DNA of 64,000 nt. Source: Glandiceps talaboti. Lineage: Eukaryota; Hemichordata; Enteropneusta; Spengelidae. The notes beneath the pieces were generated by a model. That model ran no database searches, had not been told where the DNA came from, and saw only the letters and a program-made list of their open reading frames with translations. The DNA lies in assembly GCF_964340395.1 (NCBI RefSeq), contig NC_135564.1, positions 12,606,391 through 12,670,390 of the forward strand. The letters run 5' to 3'. The position numbers were made by a program, and so were the translations under genes. Shown here in pieces: positions 1 through 12,081 of this stretch (position 1 is its first letter; the number at the start of each line of letters is the position of its first letter).

Positions 1-92
1 CAACCTTAGTCATCTTCATACTATAAATAATACCACGAGAATTATGCATATTGAATTCTCATCTGTTTTTTGTTGGTGTGCTTATTCAACAG

Positions 93-689
93 TCCTTGAC
101 TCAATCAACTGGTGCACGAAAGAAAGTTCCATGTACCAAAATCCAAGAAGGATGGTTGCATGCTGAAAGTGGCCAAGGATATAAACAAGTGCGCATGAAA
201 GATGGAGGTGGCACGAAATGTATTCAGTTAAATCCAATGGAGTCTATAACCGTGGAACAAATTAAAGCAGAGTCACTGGAACTATTTTGTAGAGGGATTG
301 AGAAGTATGGGAAAATAGAAGAAATGAAAATGCAAATTCGCAACTTTGCAAGAGAAGTAATAGAACAGTTTACAAACTTAAAAGGTGAAGCATGTGATTA
401 TCAAGAGTATTTAAGATGTCACGGTTTGTTTCCGAGTAAGTGTAAACTATACCTAATGACCAGTTATCAGGAAAATGAGGATGAAATGGATGAAACTGCT
501 CCAAAGGATGACAATAGTAACCATTCAGTGAAAGTTAGTGAAGTGATGGATAGTGAAATGGCACCAAAGGATGACAATAGTAACCATTCAGTGAATGTTA
601 GTGAAGTGATTGATAGTGAAATGGCAACACATGGTGAGAGTCAACCATTTGGCAGTGGTAGCCATGACAAAAAAATCACCAGAGCCTAG
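93..689 (+). CDS. 3'-terminal coding exon of an unrecognised gene (KDGGGTK-motif protein), 5' part outside window
   Basis: The open frame ends with TAG at 687-689. It probably begins at a splice acceptor (pyrimidine-rich tract ending TTCAACAG, AG at 91-92), so 93 is taken as the exon start; no upstream exon is visible. The exon encodes about 198 residues: a folded-looking region with GWLHAESGQGYKQVRMKDGG followed by GTKCIQLNP, then a helical part with several charged residues, then HGLFPSKCKLYLMTS. The acidic C-terminus carries a 22-residue tandem duplication (APKDDNSNHSV plus a VSEV..DSEM half; about 509-638). From memory, similar R-x-K-GGGTR modules recur in uncharacterised proteins of marine invertebrates and fish, often beside zinc-binding domains; this is recollection, not a search. 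Function unknown. Polyadenylation-like AATAAA hexamers lie at 1145 and 1870. Confidence 0.6.
   Translation, partial: SLTQSTGARKKVPCTKIQEGWLHAESGQGYKQVRMKDGGGTKCIQLNPMESITVEQIKAESLELFCRGIEKYGKIEEMKMQIRNFAREVIEQFTNLKGEACDYQEYLRCHGLFPSKCKLYLMTSYQENEDEMDETAPKDDNSNHSVKVSEVMDSEMAPKDDNSNHSVNVSEVIDSEMATHGESQPFGSGSHDKKITRA
509..638 (+). repeat. 66-bp coding tandem duplication
   Basis: Two near-identical in-frame copies starting around GCTCCAAAGGATGACAATAG and GCACCAAAGGATGACAATAG encode the duplicated acidic C-terminal segment of the first gene. They differ by only a few substitutions, so the duplication looks recent. Confidence 0.85.
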
Positions 690-1642
690 TAACACTCAGA
701 CTGACAGTTAACAGAACTCAGAAGTCTTGAATCATGCAGACAGAGTTAAAAATGTTTAATTTAGTCTTTGTTCATAAACCTTGTGTTATATCAAGTTCCA
801 CTCTCCAACTTTCAGTGTAACTTCTTGATAGGTATTAAAACACTTTTTTATTTATTTTTGATATTTGCTGTAATCAGTGCAATGGGAAGCAATTTGTACA
901 AGGAACCAATAGTTTTGAAGTGCTGGCTCTAGCTGTCATAATCATGAATAAGTTTTGAAAGGTTGTTAACCGGTACCTGGTAAATTACAGATAATGAGAT
1001 CCAACCCATTGATATTCATTATATTTTGTATGTTGAATAATTATATTTGAATAGTTTGAATAATTGTAATTTGTTCCAAATTACCGAAAACCTACAATCC
1101 TTGAAGGCACATACATGATAACTGATGCATGTAGTGTGTAACAGAATAAAGAATATGGACAGTTGTCAAAAACTTGTCATGCTGAACCAGAAGTAAGTTA
1201 ATAATGTTATGCCTGCATAGATATATCTTTGAGTTATCTTAGAGTGATGCATTTTACTTAATCAGTAATTGTTAGTTTAAAAGCATTATGAAGGCATTGA
1301 GATCATGAATTCTAGGTGGAAGGAATTTGTAACCATATTGAGAGAGGGCTGTTCAAATGACAAGATGCGAAGGTAGTCAGCCAATCTTTGACCAAACCAT
1401 AGTGTAAAGTCATAATGTGCAGATTGTATCCATGAAAGTTCGTCAATGTAGTAAACATTTACTGTTATATACTTAGTATATCAACAAGAGAATGCATTTT
1501 GATAGAAGCTGACACTTGTAATGACAGGTTTTATCGTAGATATTTTAGCATTGATGTATACAAGATAAACGTGACAGCCACTTCAATATCTTGACTGTAC
1601 CCAAATCCTCAAGGAGCAAAAATATGATGAAATACATGCCCA

Positions 1643-1649
1643 AAACACA

Positions 1650-1738
<89 letters not shown>
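1643..1738. repeat. (CA)n microsatellite
   Basis: Nearly pure CA dinucleotide run of about 95 bp with one CATA interruption. The long open frame through it on the minus strand (VCVC repeats) is a consequence of the repeat and not a gene. Confidence 0.95.
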
Positions 1739-1739
<1 letters not shown>

Positions 1740-2530
1740 CATTCATGCACACACACTGTTATAGCGAAGGGCCAGCTTGTTTATCAATTTTCAGACTCTG
1801 TTGTATTGTCATTCAAAAAGCTAATTTTTACACTGTATTGTGAAATACACTGCAATTTTTTAGTTTTTAAATAAACTTTTGAAATTCAAAGACTGTGTGC
1901 TATTTCTTAGTATGTGATGAACATGTGGTATATGTGCATTGCCATTGACAACTTCCCAACTTGGATGTTAGTTTGTTTGTCATTCAAGAATTCAATTTTC
2001 GGATCCTTCATTACACAAATAATGAAATATATCTTAGTCACTTGGTTTAATTTTTATTCCAACTCTCTTATTTAGTCACTAAATACATATTTTTGTACAA
2101 GTTCCATCATCAATGATTATTGAGAAAGAAATCATTATAAAAATGGTTGGTACAATTTAGTAAATATCGTACATACCATACTTGTGTGCGTTAGAGCCCA
2201 TGCTCAGCTAAGGGCCCACCCTTTTGTTTGAAGAGGGTGATATTAATAGAATTTATTAGGCACAAACTCAGTGCCCCCCCTAAAGCCGTATGGAATGGTC
2301 CACTGAACGATTCCAACGGTTCTGAAGTCACAACGGGTGCTCAGGCAAAGGCCCAGTCTGTTTATGGGATATAAGTCAGTTGATAGGGCCCAGGCTCAAA
2401 CAATGACAAGGACGGTATTGGAAACTAAATTGTTAGAAAAATCGAATCTACAACACATACAAAGAATAGCAGTCAGATAAATGTTTATAAATGTAAATGT
2501 AAACATGTAATCAGGTCATCGTTGCCTTTA

Positions 2531-2776
2531 AATGCTAATGTGAAGTGTGAAGTGTGAAGTGGGAAGTATGAAGTGGGAAGTGTGAACTATGAAGTGGGAA
2601 GTGGGAAGTGGGAAGTATGAAGTGGGAAGTGGGAAGTGTGAACTGTGAAGTGGGAAGTGGTAAGTGGGAAGTGTGAAGTGTGAACTATGAAGTGTGAAGT
2701 GTGAACTATGAAGTGTGAAGTGGGAAGTGGGAAGTATGAAGTGGGAAGTGTGAAGTGGGAAGTGGGAAGTGTGAAA
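2531..2776. repeat. Heptamer minisatellite (GTGKGAA)n
   Basis: About 245 bp of head-to-tail 7-mers, mostly GTGTGAA and GTGGGAA with occasional GTATGAA and ACTATGAA variants. Variant 7-mers recur in a higher-order pattern rather than at random, which suggests expansion in blocks. Confidence 0.9.
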
Positions 2777-4112
2777 TCCTAATAGGCTTTCGTACGTATC
2801 CGTCTATTGTTGAGGATATTTCCGTCGAAGACCTCGGATCTTGACTACACAGAAAATGGACAGAATTTATGACGTAGGTGTTCTTGCACGAATACGTATT
2901 AACCTGATAATATAGTAAATATTTGCAGATAAAGTATCAAAACAATCGATAATGTATATTAATTAACTGATAACGTAGTAAAATCTTCTAACTGATAATG
3001 TAGTAAGGAATTACTGATAATACACGAATGCTAATTACATATCGATTTTGTGCGAATTAATTAGTGGCCATCAATACAATATATACCAAGTCCCTGTTTG
3101 TGACTTGAAATTGCAAAAAACTATAATATAACATGAGTAGAATTATCCCCTTTGTACTTACAGGAAGGGACTTGTACTTAAACTTGGTAAACAAATTTGC
3201 ATTTTAATATAATTATTTACTCTTTCTTCATTTTTTTATTTCTTTGTATTGTTATCTCTTAATTTCTCATGATGTTTTTATTTGTATCTAAATGATCTAG
3301 TTTTACGAGTTAGGGGAGTCGTTGTTTGCACGTACTCCTATCATGGCGTGTTTCATTATTTAAATCAATCAAGGCTGAAAAGAAAACGTGGTGCGAAGTA
3401 TTTCACCTTTCTCGGCACCAACTTATGAGCTTAAGGGTGTCATGTCTGTGTGAATACTACAATAATGCGTCCGATGTTACATGTAGATGGCGAGTCCTTG
3501 TCGCGTGTCTGGTTCACTAAATGATTTAATGTCATAAGAAGAAGCCATTGCCCAATAAGTCATGTTATTGACGAGGTTAAAAAGAGAAACTAAGACGTGG
3601 TTGGAAGGATTGCGAAGTTGCGCGACTTTTCCCTGCTTCCTGAAGTCATATGCAAAACAAGGCACAATTTAAAGAATAATGTTTGGATTTTTTAAAGAGG
3701 CGTAACAGCAAAAGAACGGTGAAGAAATTCATCTCTTTTCAAAATTATACTTGTAGGTGTGAAGTATCTTCAAGGAGGGCTTTGAAATTTGAAAGAAAAA
3801 TGTTGAAACCTTTTACTAAAACTGCAGTGGCTTAGTGTTAAATGTGCAATTTTCTGTTTCAGTGAATGTATGTTTTTTGTGACTGTCATTATTTATTCTA
3901 TTATCCTGTCATTCACATAAATATGTTAAGTAATTATTTCACAATATCATAAGAATACAAGCTTGTAATAATTTCATGTAATTAGAGATTTTCATGAATG
4001 ATTACAAAGCACGTGTGCAATATAGGTTTTTAATGTAGTTTTTAACTTCAATCAGTCATGTTCATAATTAATTATTTTCGGCAATTGGGCAGTGCAAAGT
4101 TATGTCAACCTG

Positions 4113-4142
4113 ACTTTGCATAATTAATTAATTATGCAAAGT
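4113..4142. repeat. Perfect 30-bp palindrome flanked by direct repeats
   Basis: ACTTTGCATAATTAA followed immediately by its exact reverse complement. It is flanked by ATGTCAACCTG at 4102-4112 and again at 4144-4154. The core contains the octamer-like ATGCAAA and the TGCATAATTAAT word that recurs elsewhere in the window. Confidence 0.8.
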
Positions 4143-4315
4143 AATGTCAACCTGAAATGTACATATATTACTGACAGGAAAGCGTACGTGTACTATATAT
4201 TGTCAATAAATGTTAACATAGTATTTTATTTTTGTTTTATTTATTTATGTTTTTAATTAATGGAAGGCCAACGGGAAAAAACTGAACAACTCAAGAACAA
4301 GACAAGTCTACAAAG

Positions 4316-4361
<46 letters not shown>

Positions 4362-4418
4362 TACATACATACATACATACATACATACATACATACATAA
4401 ATACATACATACATACAT

Positions 4419-4468
<50 letters not shown>

Positions 4469-4551
4469 GCACACACACACACACACACACATACATACAT
4501 ACATACATACATACATACATACATACATACATACATACATACATACACACT
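4316..4551. repeat. Compound (CA)n/(ACAT)n microsatellite
   Basis: Alternating blocks of CA dinucleotide and ACAT tetranucleotide repeats over about 235 bp. Open frames through it are repeat artefacts. Confidence 0.95.
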
Positions 4552-6675
4552 GGCAAGCAGGCAGACAAACAAACAAAACTAACGACCAATAGCTACACAC
4601 GAAAACACGTAACAAGGCAAACACCAAAATCAATCTTGCTAGGTGAACCTGAGATGATAATCTTGCAAAATTTCCTTTTTAAAATTTCTCAGAGATAAGT
4701 TAAAGTCAATATTCGAAATACTACAAAAAAGACCATTGTAAGTTGTCATACATCTCTGAATGACACAGAGTTTAGTATAGTACTAAGTACATTGAATTAA
4801 GCAGGTACAAGATATTATTTAAGAAGGTATTTTATTTAAAAAAGAAACTCGTGTATTGAAAACATTACAGTGACAAGAAACTGTTCTTCTCTGTTTTTTT
4901 AAGATAAATAGAATGTTCATACATAAATAAAGATATAAATATGTTACTCAAAAACAACTCAACGGATTTTTTATAAATAAAATAATTTATCGCCGAACAT
5001 TTTAAATATGTATGTCTATTTCCTTGAAGAAAAAGATAACTTTAAAAATTAATAGGTCACGCTATGGTTGGAATGTTTACATTATTTGCATTTTCTTAAA
5101 TTTAAATTTGAAAACTTTCTATTTTACATGATGTTCATTGATAAATTTCAGAAATACTTGACCATACTAAGCAGTGAAATAAATATTAGATATAAATTAT
5201 TGACACATAGTTATGTATCTTAGTATCGGATAATCTTATAATTTATAACTGTGGGTAAAATTTACATTTTGCTTGGAAAAGACTAAAAGTGGCCACTTCA
5301 CCATCTCGAATAAATCAAGGAGCTCAGAAAAAGATATCTCTAGTCTTAAAGTCACGGAATCCAGGGTGGGTATACTAGTAATCACTGTACTAACAAGACA
5401 TTGATATGTCGATGACGGCCAAATCGGGTTAACCGTTGGGGGCGTACTATTAACATATACAACCTTGAGAGTAGAGTTCTAAGGATGAGACAACAAAAGA
5501 TAGTGTGGTCGGATTCCCTTGATTTTTCAAGATATCCTTCCACACAAAATAAGAAGATGCAAAGTGGATAACATTTAGATTATCTGCAAGACTTAATTTT
5601 GTTAAAAACAAATCACAGGAATGTACATTCTCAAGTAGACGTGAAATCTAGGTCCACAGAATTATCGCTGATCAGCGCCCTCAACGAAAAATTAACTTAT
5701 TCGTATGCAAATATCTTATCGATGGTTAATGATATTAATGTCACAATTCTACACATCAAAAATAAGTTTTTTCAAGAAAATATCTAATTTGTTTTATGAA
5801 AACTTTATCTTTGCCTTTGTGTGCTGGTTATTCCAATACCTAGATTCAGACAGTGACAAATGTTAGCCTATTGGCGGAATATCAAATTTAAATACACCTG
5901 ATTAACGAATGGACAAACAAACTAATGACTTCAAAAGTCTCCCAAATGTCATCATCAAAAAAACAATATCGTTATTTTAACTTAAATATCTTATATGACA
6001 CTTGAACATAAATTTACAATTCAGTGAATAATTGAAAGAATGAAAGAAATACTTGAATACTTTAATTTCTTTTAATTTGTACACGATCACCATATATCAT
6101 ATTTCCTTATAGCGTTATTTAGTCTTTTTGTGAATAGAAAGAAAGTAAAGAATAAATTCAAAATATGAACAGATATTTTGATCGCATAATTGAGTCTTTA
6201 TATTTTTTTTCAGACCTCTATATAGTGGTCTGAGATTAAATCAAAGCGTGATCGATGTTTGCTTAGCAAACGGAAATATCTGGATGGATTCAGACGGTTT
6301 CAAAAAGTTATTTCAAGTTTAAAATCATGATTACTTGATTCTTTTTACAGTTTGTCCTATATTTTGATTGAATCTAATTTCAGACTTTAATCATACAATG
6401 GAATGAAATAAATAAATCATATCAAATTAAAAACAGAAGTAAAATAATTTGTTAAAATTTCATCAACATTTTGTCAGTTTTTACACGATGAAAGTCATCC
6501 AATGTTTGAGGTAGAACTTTAGATAGATGACGATATCTTTTTAAACAGACTATTATTTCAGAGTTGAAGGTCAGGAATTGTGTGAAAATAAATTAATGCT
6601 CAAATAAATAAATCGCATAAATTAGATGCATAAAAAGATAATTTTAAAGTGACGTCACTGGTGTTTGATTTGTTA

Positions 6676-9600
6676 TCACTGTGGTAAACACCATAGCCAT
6701 GACCGTGAAAATGACTTTGGAAATCCTTGATCCACAACTTTGTTATTGCTAAACCTCCAATATTCACCATCTTTGAAAAAGTATGTGAACTTCCCAAATG
6801 TTGTAACGTCATCCACATGTAATGGGGCGCCCTCAAACATGGCACGTATGTAACCTCTTGATCCAGGGAGAACTTTTTCTTCCGCTTCGTTCCACATGTA
6901 ATATTTGTTTCCTTTCAGGATGTAGATTTCTTCCTCGTTATCACGCCAATAGAATGCCGCATCTGGACTATGGGGAAGTCCCATTTCATCAGTTTTCTTT
7001 GGATAGCCGACGTCAAGCTCCGTACCTGAGAACCGCCATATGTGATCCCCTGAAATGAGAAATAAATGTATATTTCGTTATTTTTAACAGGAAATGGACT
7101 TTTACGCCAAATTCTTGTTGAAATAAAATATGTAAATGCGCATGCGTAATCACTGAACTCTATAAATAGTCCCCCTTTTAAATGAAACTACAATAAAGTT
7201 TGCTCTTATTTCTCTACATTATACTTTATATGGTTTGAAAAGAGAAACTACAGTAACTTACCTTTAAAAAAGTATGTTTTCTGTGTCATAGCTGATGTGA
7301 AAGCTGCGGTAATGTCATTTGGCATTCCGAAATACACCGAGGACAATTTCTTTGGATAATCCTTAGCTATACCACCGTACTTGCCAAGACCCCATATGTG
7401 ACTGCCTTGAACTAAAAAGACATTTGCGTCGGCATCTACAGATAAGAAGAAACAAGCTTGATAAGAGGTGATTGTTTATCGTTATTATCATTGAAACGTG
7501 ATTGAGTTAGGACAAGTAAGTCGTTTATGTGGCTAGGTTTTTTACGTGTTGTAAGGATGCCAGGAAGGATGTGAATGGTTTGTTGTAAAATACTTATACT
7601 ACACATGGGTAATGCTATTAGGCAGGTTGCTTAACACCAGTTTTGCAGTTTATTGTTACACGCTGGATAAAAGCACCAAATTTAGCATGAATGTTCCTGA
7701 GGACCTACTCATTGATATGTTGTTACAAAACCATTGATTCAAAGTGTCCTCCAAAAAGAAATAAATCTCTAAAGAATGAACATCAAAAATATACATTGTA
7801 ATAAAAATAAGATAGGCTGTCATACTGGTGGTCAGAACCTCAGATTACTACAGTTTGAGTACAGTGGTCTGAAGTAGAGCTACAGCTATATGTGATAGAA
7901 CGCCCTCTATAAAAGATATTCCATGAAATCTATGGTAACCATATATAAGCGAAATACCTTACCTGCAAATATTGCGTCGAATGTTACTGAGCATGCGTCT
8001 GGACCTTCTTCTGGTTTTCCTGCAAAATGATATAGTTGAAAATGATGTTAAACATACTTTTGTTGACATATATATGTTTTAGCTACCCTGCATTACCATG
8101 ACTACCAGTCTATTGTGAATGAAGTTGATAATTTCTCTGGTTTACTTTGAATAAAATAGATTAATTGCTCTCTTTTTCTAGTCTTTTTTTTCTTTTGTGA
8201 GAAGCGAAGTGAGTGGTGTTAGCGCGGAATGTTGTCTCTTTGAACATGTTGAAAGATGGACAACAATTGTGCAGTCACCAATAAAATAACTTAGGCCAAA
8301 ACATTGCAATTTCAAACATGTATACAACATATCAAAATGCACAACTTTTTATTTCTAGTTTTTACAAATATTATTACTCAAAGAAGACAAGACTGATCGT
8401 CGGGAAACTACTTCTAGACATTCTTGTAAGCAAGAGCATATTTTTTCCGCTGACTCAACGAAAGAAGAAGCGTGTATGTCAGTTATTACAGTAACATTAC
8501 CGTAAAGAGGACATGTAACGTTTCACGACGATGCTATCCAAAAGTTAATACCAATGAATCATCGAGAGTTCTAAAGCGAATATGAAAGAAATGACATACT
8601 TACCATACATGACTTGGGCACCAAGAATGTCGTCTTCTGTCAGGGTCATCTTGGGGTCATATTTGTTGTATACAGCTTGCATGATGGCTGTTTTTTCTTT
8701 AGAGTGTTTCAAACCAATGCTGTGTCCAATTTCATGAGTGGCGACAAAATCAAGACCTACTCCATAATACGAACCAACTGTGAACTTTTCGTCATCATCG
8801 AAGTGTATGTCACCGTTTTTAGGCTTGTACGCATGTGCAAATGTACCACCTACGAGAAATGTAAACACAGGTGTTAGATGTGCGTTCCTTGCTCTTATTC
8901 GATAAATTTTAATTAAGAATATATAAATTATAATCATTTGCAATAACAAAAAGCATGTGATTATCATATTTGATTAACAACACCAGGCCCATTAAGGCAT
9001 TTTTGTTAAATGTCCCTTGGTGCGGCAATTTCCCTGAATTTTCTGAAGACTCGTTAACGTTTTTCAATCTTTAATTTGGTTGTAACGACGCATGAGGGCG
9101 TCAACACTTGCGAAACGGAATCATGATAGAAACGTCATGGTGTGTCTTTGGAAGGAGGGTCTTTTGCTATATGAATCAGCGAGCAAAAGCTGTAGAACAC
9201 TATTAGATATATGGCATTCACAAATGTAAACGAAGGCATAATAGAATCATGGAGGTCCGTCCTACATTCATAGTATACGACCATAGACAGTGGAGAAGAT
9301 GATATAACCAACATCATTAGTGAATAGAGGGTTAAACCATAGACAGTAGAGTTTCTTCTCCACTGTCTATGGTTAAACGGATAAAATACACAAGGAAAGA
9401 GGGGCGTTAAAAACGGGTTTTATTTTGAGGCAATGTAATATGTTACCTTTTCCGTCAAAATCAGCGATATCGCCATGGTCACCAGTCACGAAAGACAGTA
9501 ATATTTCACCACCTTCTGTGACCTCAACAAAGGTCAATGGTATGACGTCACTCCAACGTTGGAATGCTTTGTGGATAGCCTTTCTTTGGTCCTCCACACT

Positions 9601-11805
9601 GACATCCGGTGAATAATTAACGAATCGAAATGTAACTTCGTCTTTCTTCCACTTTTTACCTGAAGATGAAATTGAATAGATTTTATGTTATAGTGGTTTC
9701 GTCTGTCGATATATAGTACAACTTTTTTTGATTTAAGGGAGTCTCACTGGAGTAAAACGGGAACAGTTGAGTAAGATATTAGGGATAATATTGTGGAGAT
9801 GTTGACCTCGGTCCCAATAATATCAGGAGTGTGCCCATCTAGTGTTTGGGAATTAATTGGGAAGTAGTTATTTGTGAGTAAAATTGGAAAGTGGGCAGTA
9901 AAAGTTGAATAGAAGTTTGAGGGAGCCAAGTGGGGGAGGGTACGGGAGGGTGAATTTTCCCCCTGCCGCCCTAGAGAATTTGAAATTCAAGGACTAAAAG
10001 AATGCTTTGTGGTGCTATTTTAACAGGTCAAGGTAGTAATAATAAAGTAAGTAGGTAGGTAGGTAGGTAAAATATGAATCAAAATTAAAGGAAGCAGTGT
10101 GATTAAACTTTGAATCAAAATATAAGAGAGCAGTGTGAGGGTGGTTACGGCCCTGGTGATGAAAAATTTGAGACTAAAAGAGTGATAACAAGGTGATAAC
10201 AATGCCCTTACCTGATCACAATTGAAATTTGAATTCCGAAAACTAACATTAGCAAATTTCCTCAAAATATATTGTTGCACGCCATACCATTTTTTAAAAA
10301 TACATATCATTATGAAAAATTACCGGATTCATTCAATGAACTAAGTCAAGTCAGTATTCTTAGTAATTTGATTTGATGTTAGCGTCTTTGGTTTGTTTCA
10401 GCTTTTGCCAACAGTTAGTATAAACCTTTGACAAGAAACTTTAAAAGTTTAGATGAAACAGACACATAAATACTTGTACCAACAAAATTTTGTTTAGCTC
10501 ATACCCTGGAAACAGTTTTTTCTTTCTGTCTTGAGTTTGTCAGAATATTTGTTTCCTACTTTTGGCAGGCGGCAAATTTGTTTTCGAAAATCCTCAATCC
10601 AGAGCACAAGTTTCTTGGACGGTGCCGTAAAAGAGGCTGCGGTTTACGCCCGAGGTTTACGACGATGGATGACTCTTGACATAAACTTGAACCGTCCATA
10701 ATTCTAAAATTACATACATTCCAATCTATTGTAATTAAGGTCAAATCTATTGAAGCCGCATAATCGTACTTAAGCAGACTTGCGGTCAATAGCAATGACG
10801 TCCAAGGCAACACGAGTTATCAAATACTAGTAGTACACTGATAGTCAATCAGCGCCACTATGACACCCTCAGGGTCAATCTCTTTAGTCTTTTGTGTTTA
10901 CTCAGTCGTATAATCTCACGTACCTGATGCAAGAAATCTTGCAACCCTCGAGTTTGTTCCGTGATTTGATGCTGGTTCAATTTCATCTGCTACTCCACAT
11001 CTGAGGACGTCTCTATCCAATTTATGCTGTTTACCTCTGCCTAACGTTGCCTGTATTCCACGGTGACGACCGAACAACTTTGAAGACAAGTGGTAGCTCG
11101 ACGGATGAGCCGGCGTATTCTCAAATGATTCTTCTGTACCTTGACCGCCATCTAACGCATCGTCAAAGTGTCCAAGATAATTCTATAGAAAAAGAAACAT
11201 TCCTCAATAATTTGTTTGACTCTCTGCGGAAAGGGTGCAGCCAAACTTTCCCTTTAATATCTCGTACAAATACAATTAAGTGACACGTTCCTCTTCGTCG
11301 CCAGCTCTTGATACGACCACAACTATTTTTCTGAGTCTTTGATATCACTGCAGCAAGTGTTGGGTGAGGTGGATGCAGACAGAAACTTAACCGCAACGTT
11401 GATTTTACGAATAAGACCGCTGGTGGTGCCAAATTAAAAAAGTTTTATATAAACTTACTTCCTGTTAACTTGAGACAAAAGTGTTGTTTTGAGGGGATAA
11501 TATTTCAACCATTTAAGCAATGGCAACAAATTACATCGCAGTTACTCTAATCGACGATTACCCGACAAGTTATGCAACGAGAGCTGTGTTAAAACTTGTA
11601 AAGTGATCAGACAGACACCGGCGTAATTAAACTTGAAGGCATCGTCCTTTTAATTACAACTTCAATGTTCAAAAAATAGACTGGATATGCTTATTTTGTT
11701 CTCACTTACCTCGTCATCAAAACTTTTAATCGCCTTCCCTTCGATATACGTCAAAGTTGAAAAAACAAGTCCAATTAAAATACAAATCCGGGTCCAGTTA
11801 TCCAT
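6676..11805 (-). CDS. Secreted matrix metalloproteinase with hemopexin domain (seven exons, 472 aa)
   Basis: Coding exons on the minus strand: 11805-11710, 11182-10924, 9659-9447, 8849-8604, 8019-7963, 7435-7262 and 7049-6676, all with GT-AG junctions that keep frame; every junction after the first is phase 1. Exon 1 starts at the only suitable ATG and encodes a signal peptide (about residues 1-22). Exon 2 is the prodomain ending in the cysteine switch RCGVAD (Cys94), a variant of the usual PRCGVPD. Exons 3-4 form the catalytic domain: NYSPD, HGDIADFDGKG, then the zinc site HEIGHSIGLKH (His228, Glu229, His232, His238) and the Met-turn AIM at 244-246. Exon 5 is a short hinge and Cys281; exons 6-7 form the hemopexin propeller (VFLVQGSHIW, AAFTSAMTQKTYFFKGDHIW, TYFFKDGEYWRF) closed by Cys469. 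No furin RXKR site, fibronectin inserts or membrane anchor are visible, so the expected product is a simple secreted zymogen that cleaves extracellular matrix. The orthologue within the MMP family cannot be assigned by eye. Confidence 0.95.
8421..8466. repeat. Dispersed repeat fragment shared with 20386-20420
   Basis: The words GCAAGAGCATATTTTTTCCG and CTGACTCAACGAAAG resemble GAGCATATATTTCCGCTGGC and CTCGACGAAAG near 20.39-20.44 kb. This looks like an old interspersed repeat; one copy lies in a metalloproteinase intron. Confidence 0.35.
9332..9377. mobile_element. Ultra-short palindromic element, family A, with 5-bp direct repeats
   Basis: A 36-bp hairpin (9337-9372) has arms CCATAGACAGTAGAG and CTCCACTGTCTATGG (14 of 15 pair). 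TTAAA flanks it on both sides as an exact direct repeat. It lies in metalloproteinase intron 3. A second partial copy (CCATAGACAGTGGAGAAGA) lies at 9281-9299. Confidence 0.6.
9543..9550. promoter_or_regulatory. CRE palindrome TGACGTCA inside metalloproteinase exon 3
   Basis: Exact CRE consensus, here in coding sequence. It is one of 13 exact copies in the window (6650, 9543, 12272, 15477, 17704, 30916, 43611, 43642, 48974, 50690, 58121, 58217, 62351). In an exon it need not be functional. Confidence 0.3.
10556..10640 (-). repeat. Dispersed repeat copy (inverted relative to 15536-15650)
   Basis: Read on the minus strand it contains GTCGTAAAC, CCTCTTTTACGGCACCGTCC and TGTGCTCTGG in the same order as the plus strand around 15.54-15.65 kb. 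Two copies in opposite orientation 5 kb apart indicate an interspersed repeat. This copy lies in metalloproteinase intron 2. Confidence 0.6.
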
Positions 11806-12070
11806 AGCGATATTTGTAAACACGGTTGGTGTTGTAAGCTGAGAACGAGATGAAGTTTTTTTTCAAATTAGCAATGACAAAATGTGTATACGCTAATTCA
11901 AAATCCACTATTGCTGTATCTTTCAGTAAGGCTGTGCACATATGTTACCAAAGTGATTAGTACGCCCCGTCCTAGAAAACCAAGGATAACTTGTTTGCCG
12001 CTCAAAGCAAATATCTTTGATAAGAAGTAGTTAGGATAAGCGAATTTCACTTTAAAACTAGCATCGCTTG

Positions 12071-12081
12071 CTTTTTATATA
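12071..12081 (-). promoter_or_regulatory. Candidate TATA box of the metalloproteinase gene
   Basis: Read on the minus strand this is TATATAAAAAG, 266 bp upstream of the metalloproteinase start codon with no intervening gene. A start site about 30 bp downstream would give a 5' UTR of roughly 230 nt. Position and consensus are the only evidence. Confidence 0.4.

Larger units (their letters stand above)
690..6675. other. Gene-free interval
   Basis: About 6 kb between the terminal exon at the left edge and the 3' end of the metalloproteinase gene. No conserved coding exon was recognised on either strand. It holds the probable 3' UTR of the first gene, two CA/ACAT microsatellites, a heptamer minisatellite at 2531-2776 and a perfect 30-bp palindrome at 4113-4142. 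The rest is A+T-rich sequence with nothing I can name. Confidence 0.6.

Noticed and set aside
4253-4633. Long open frames of YVCM/VCVC repeats on the minus strand
   Set aside because: They read through CA/ACAT microsatellites in several frames at once; no gene is supported.
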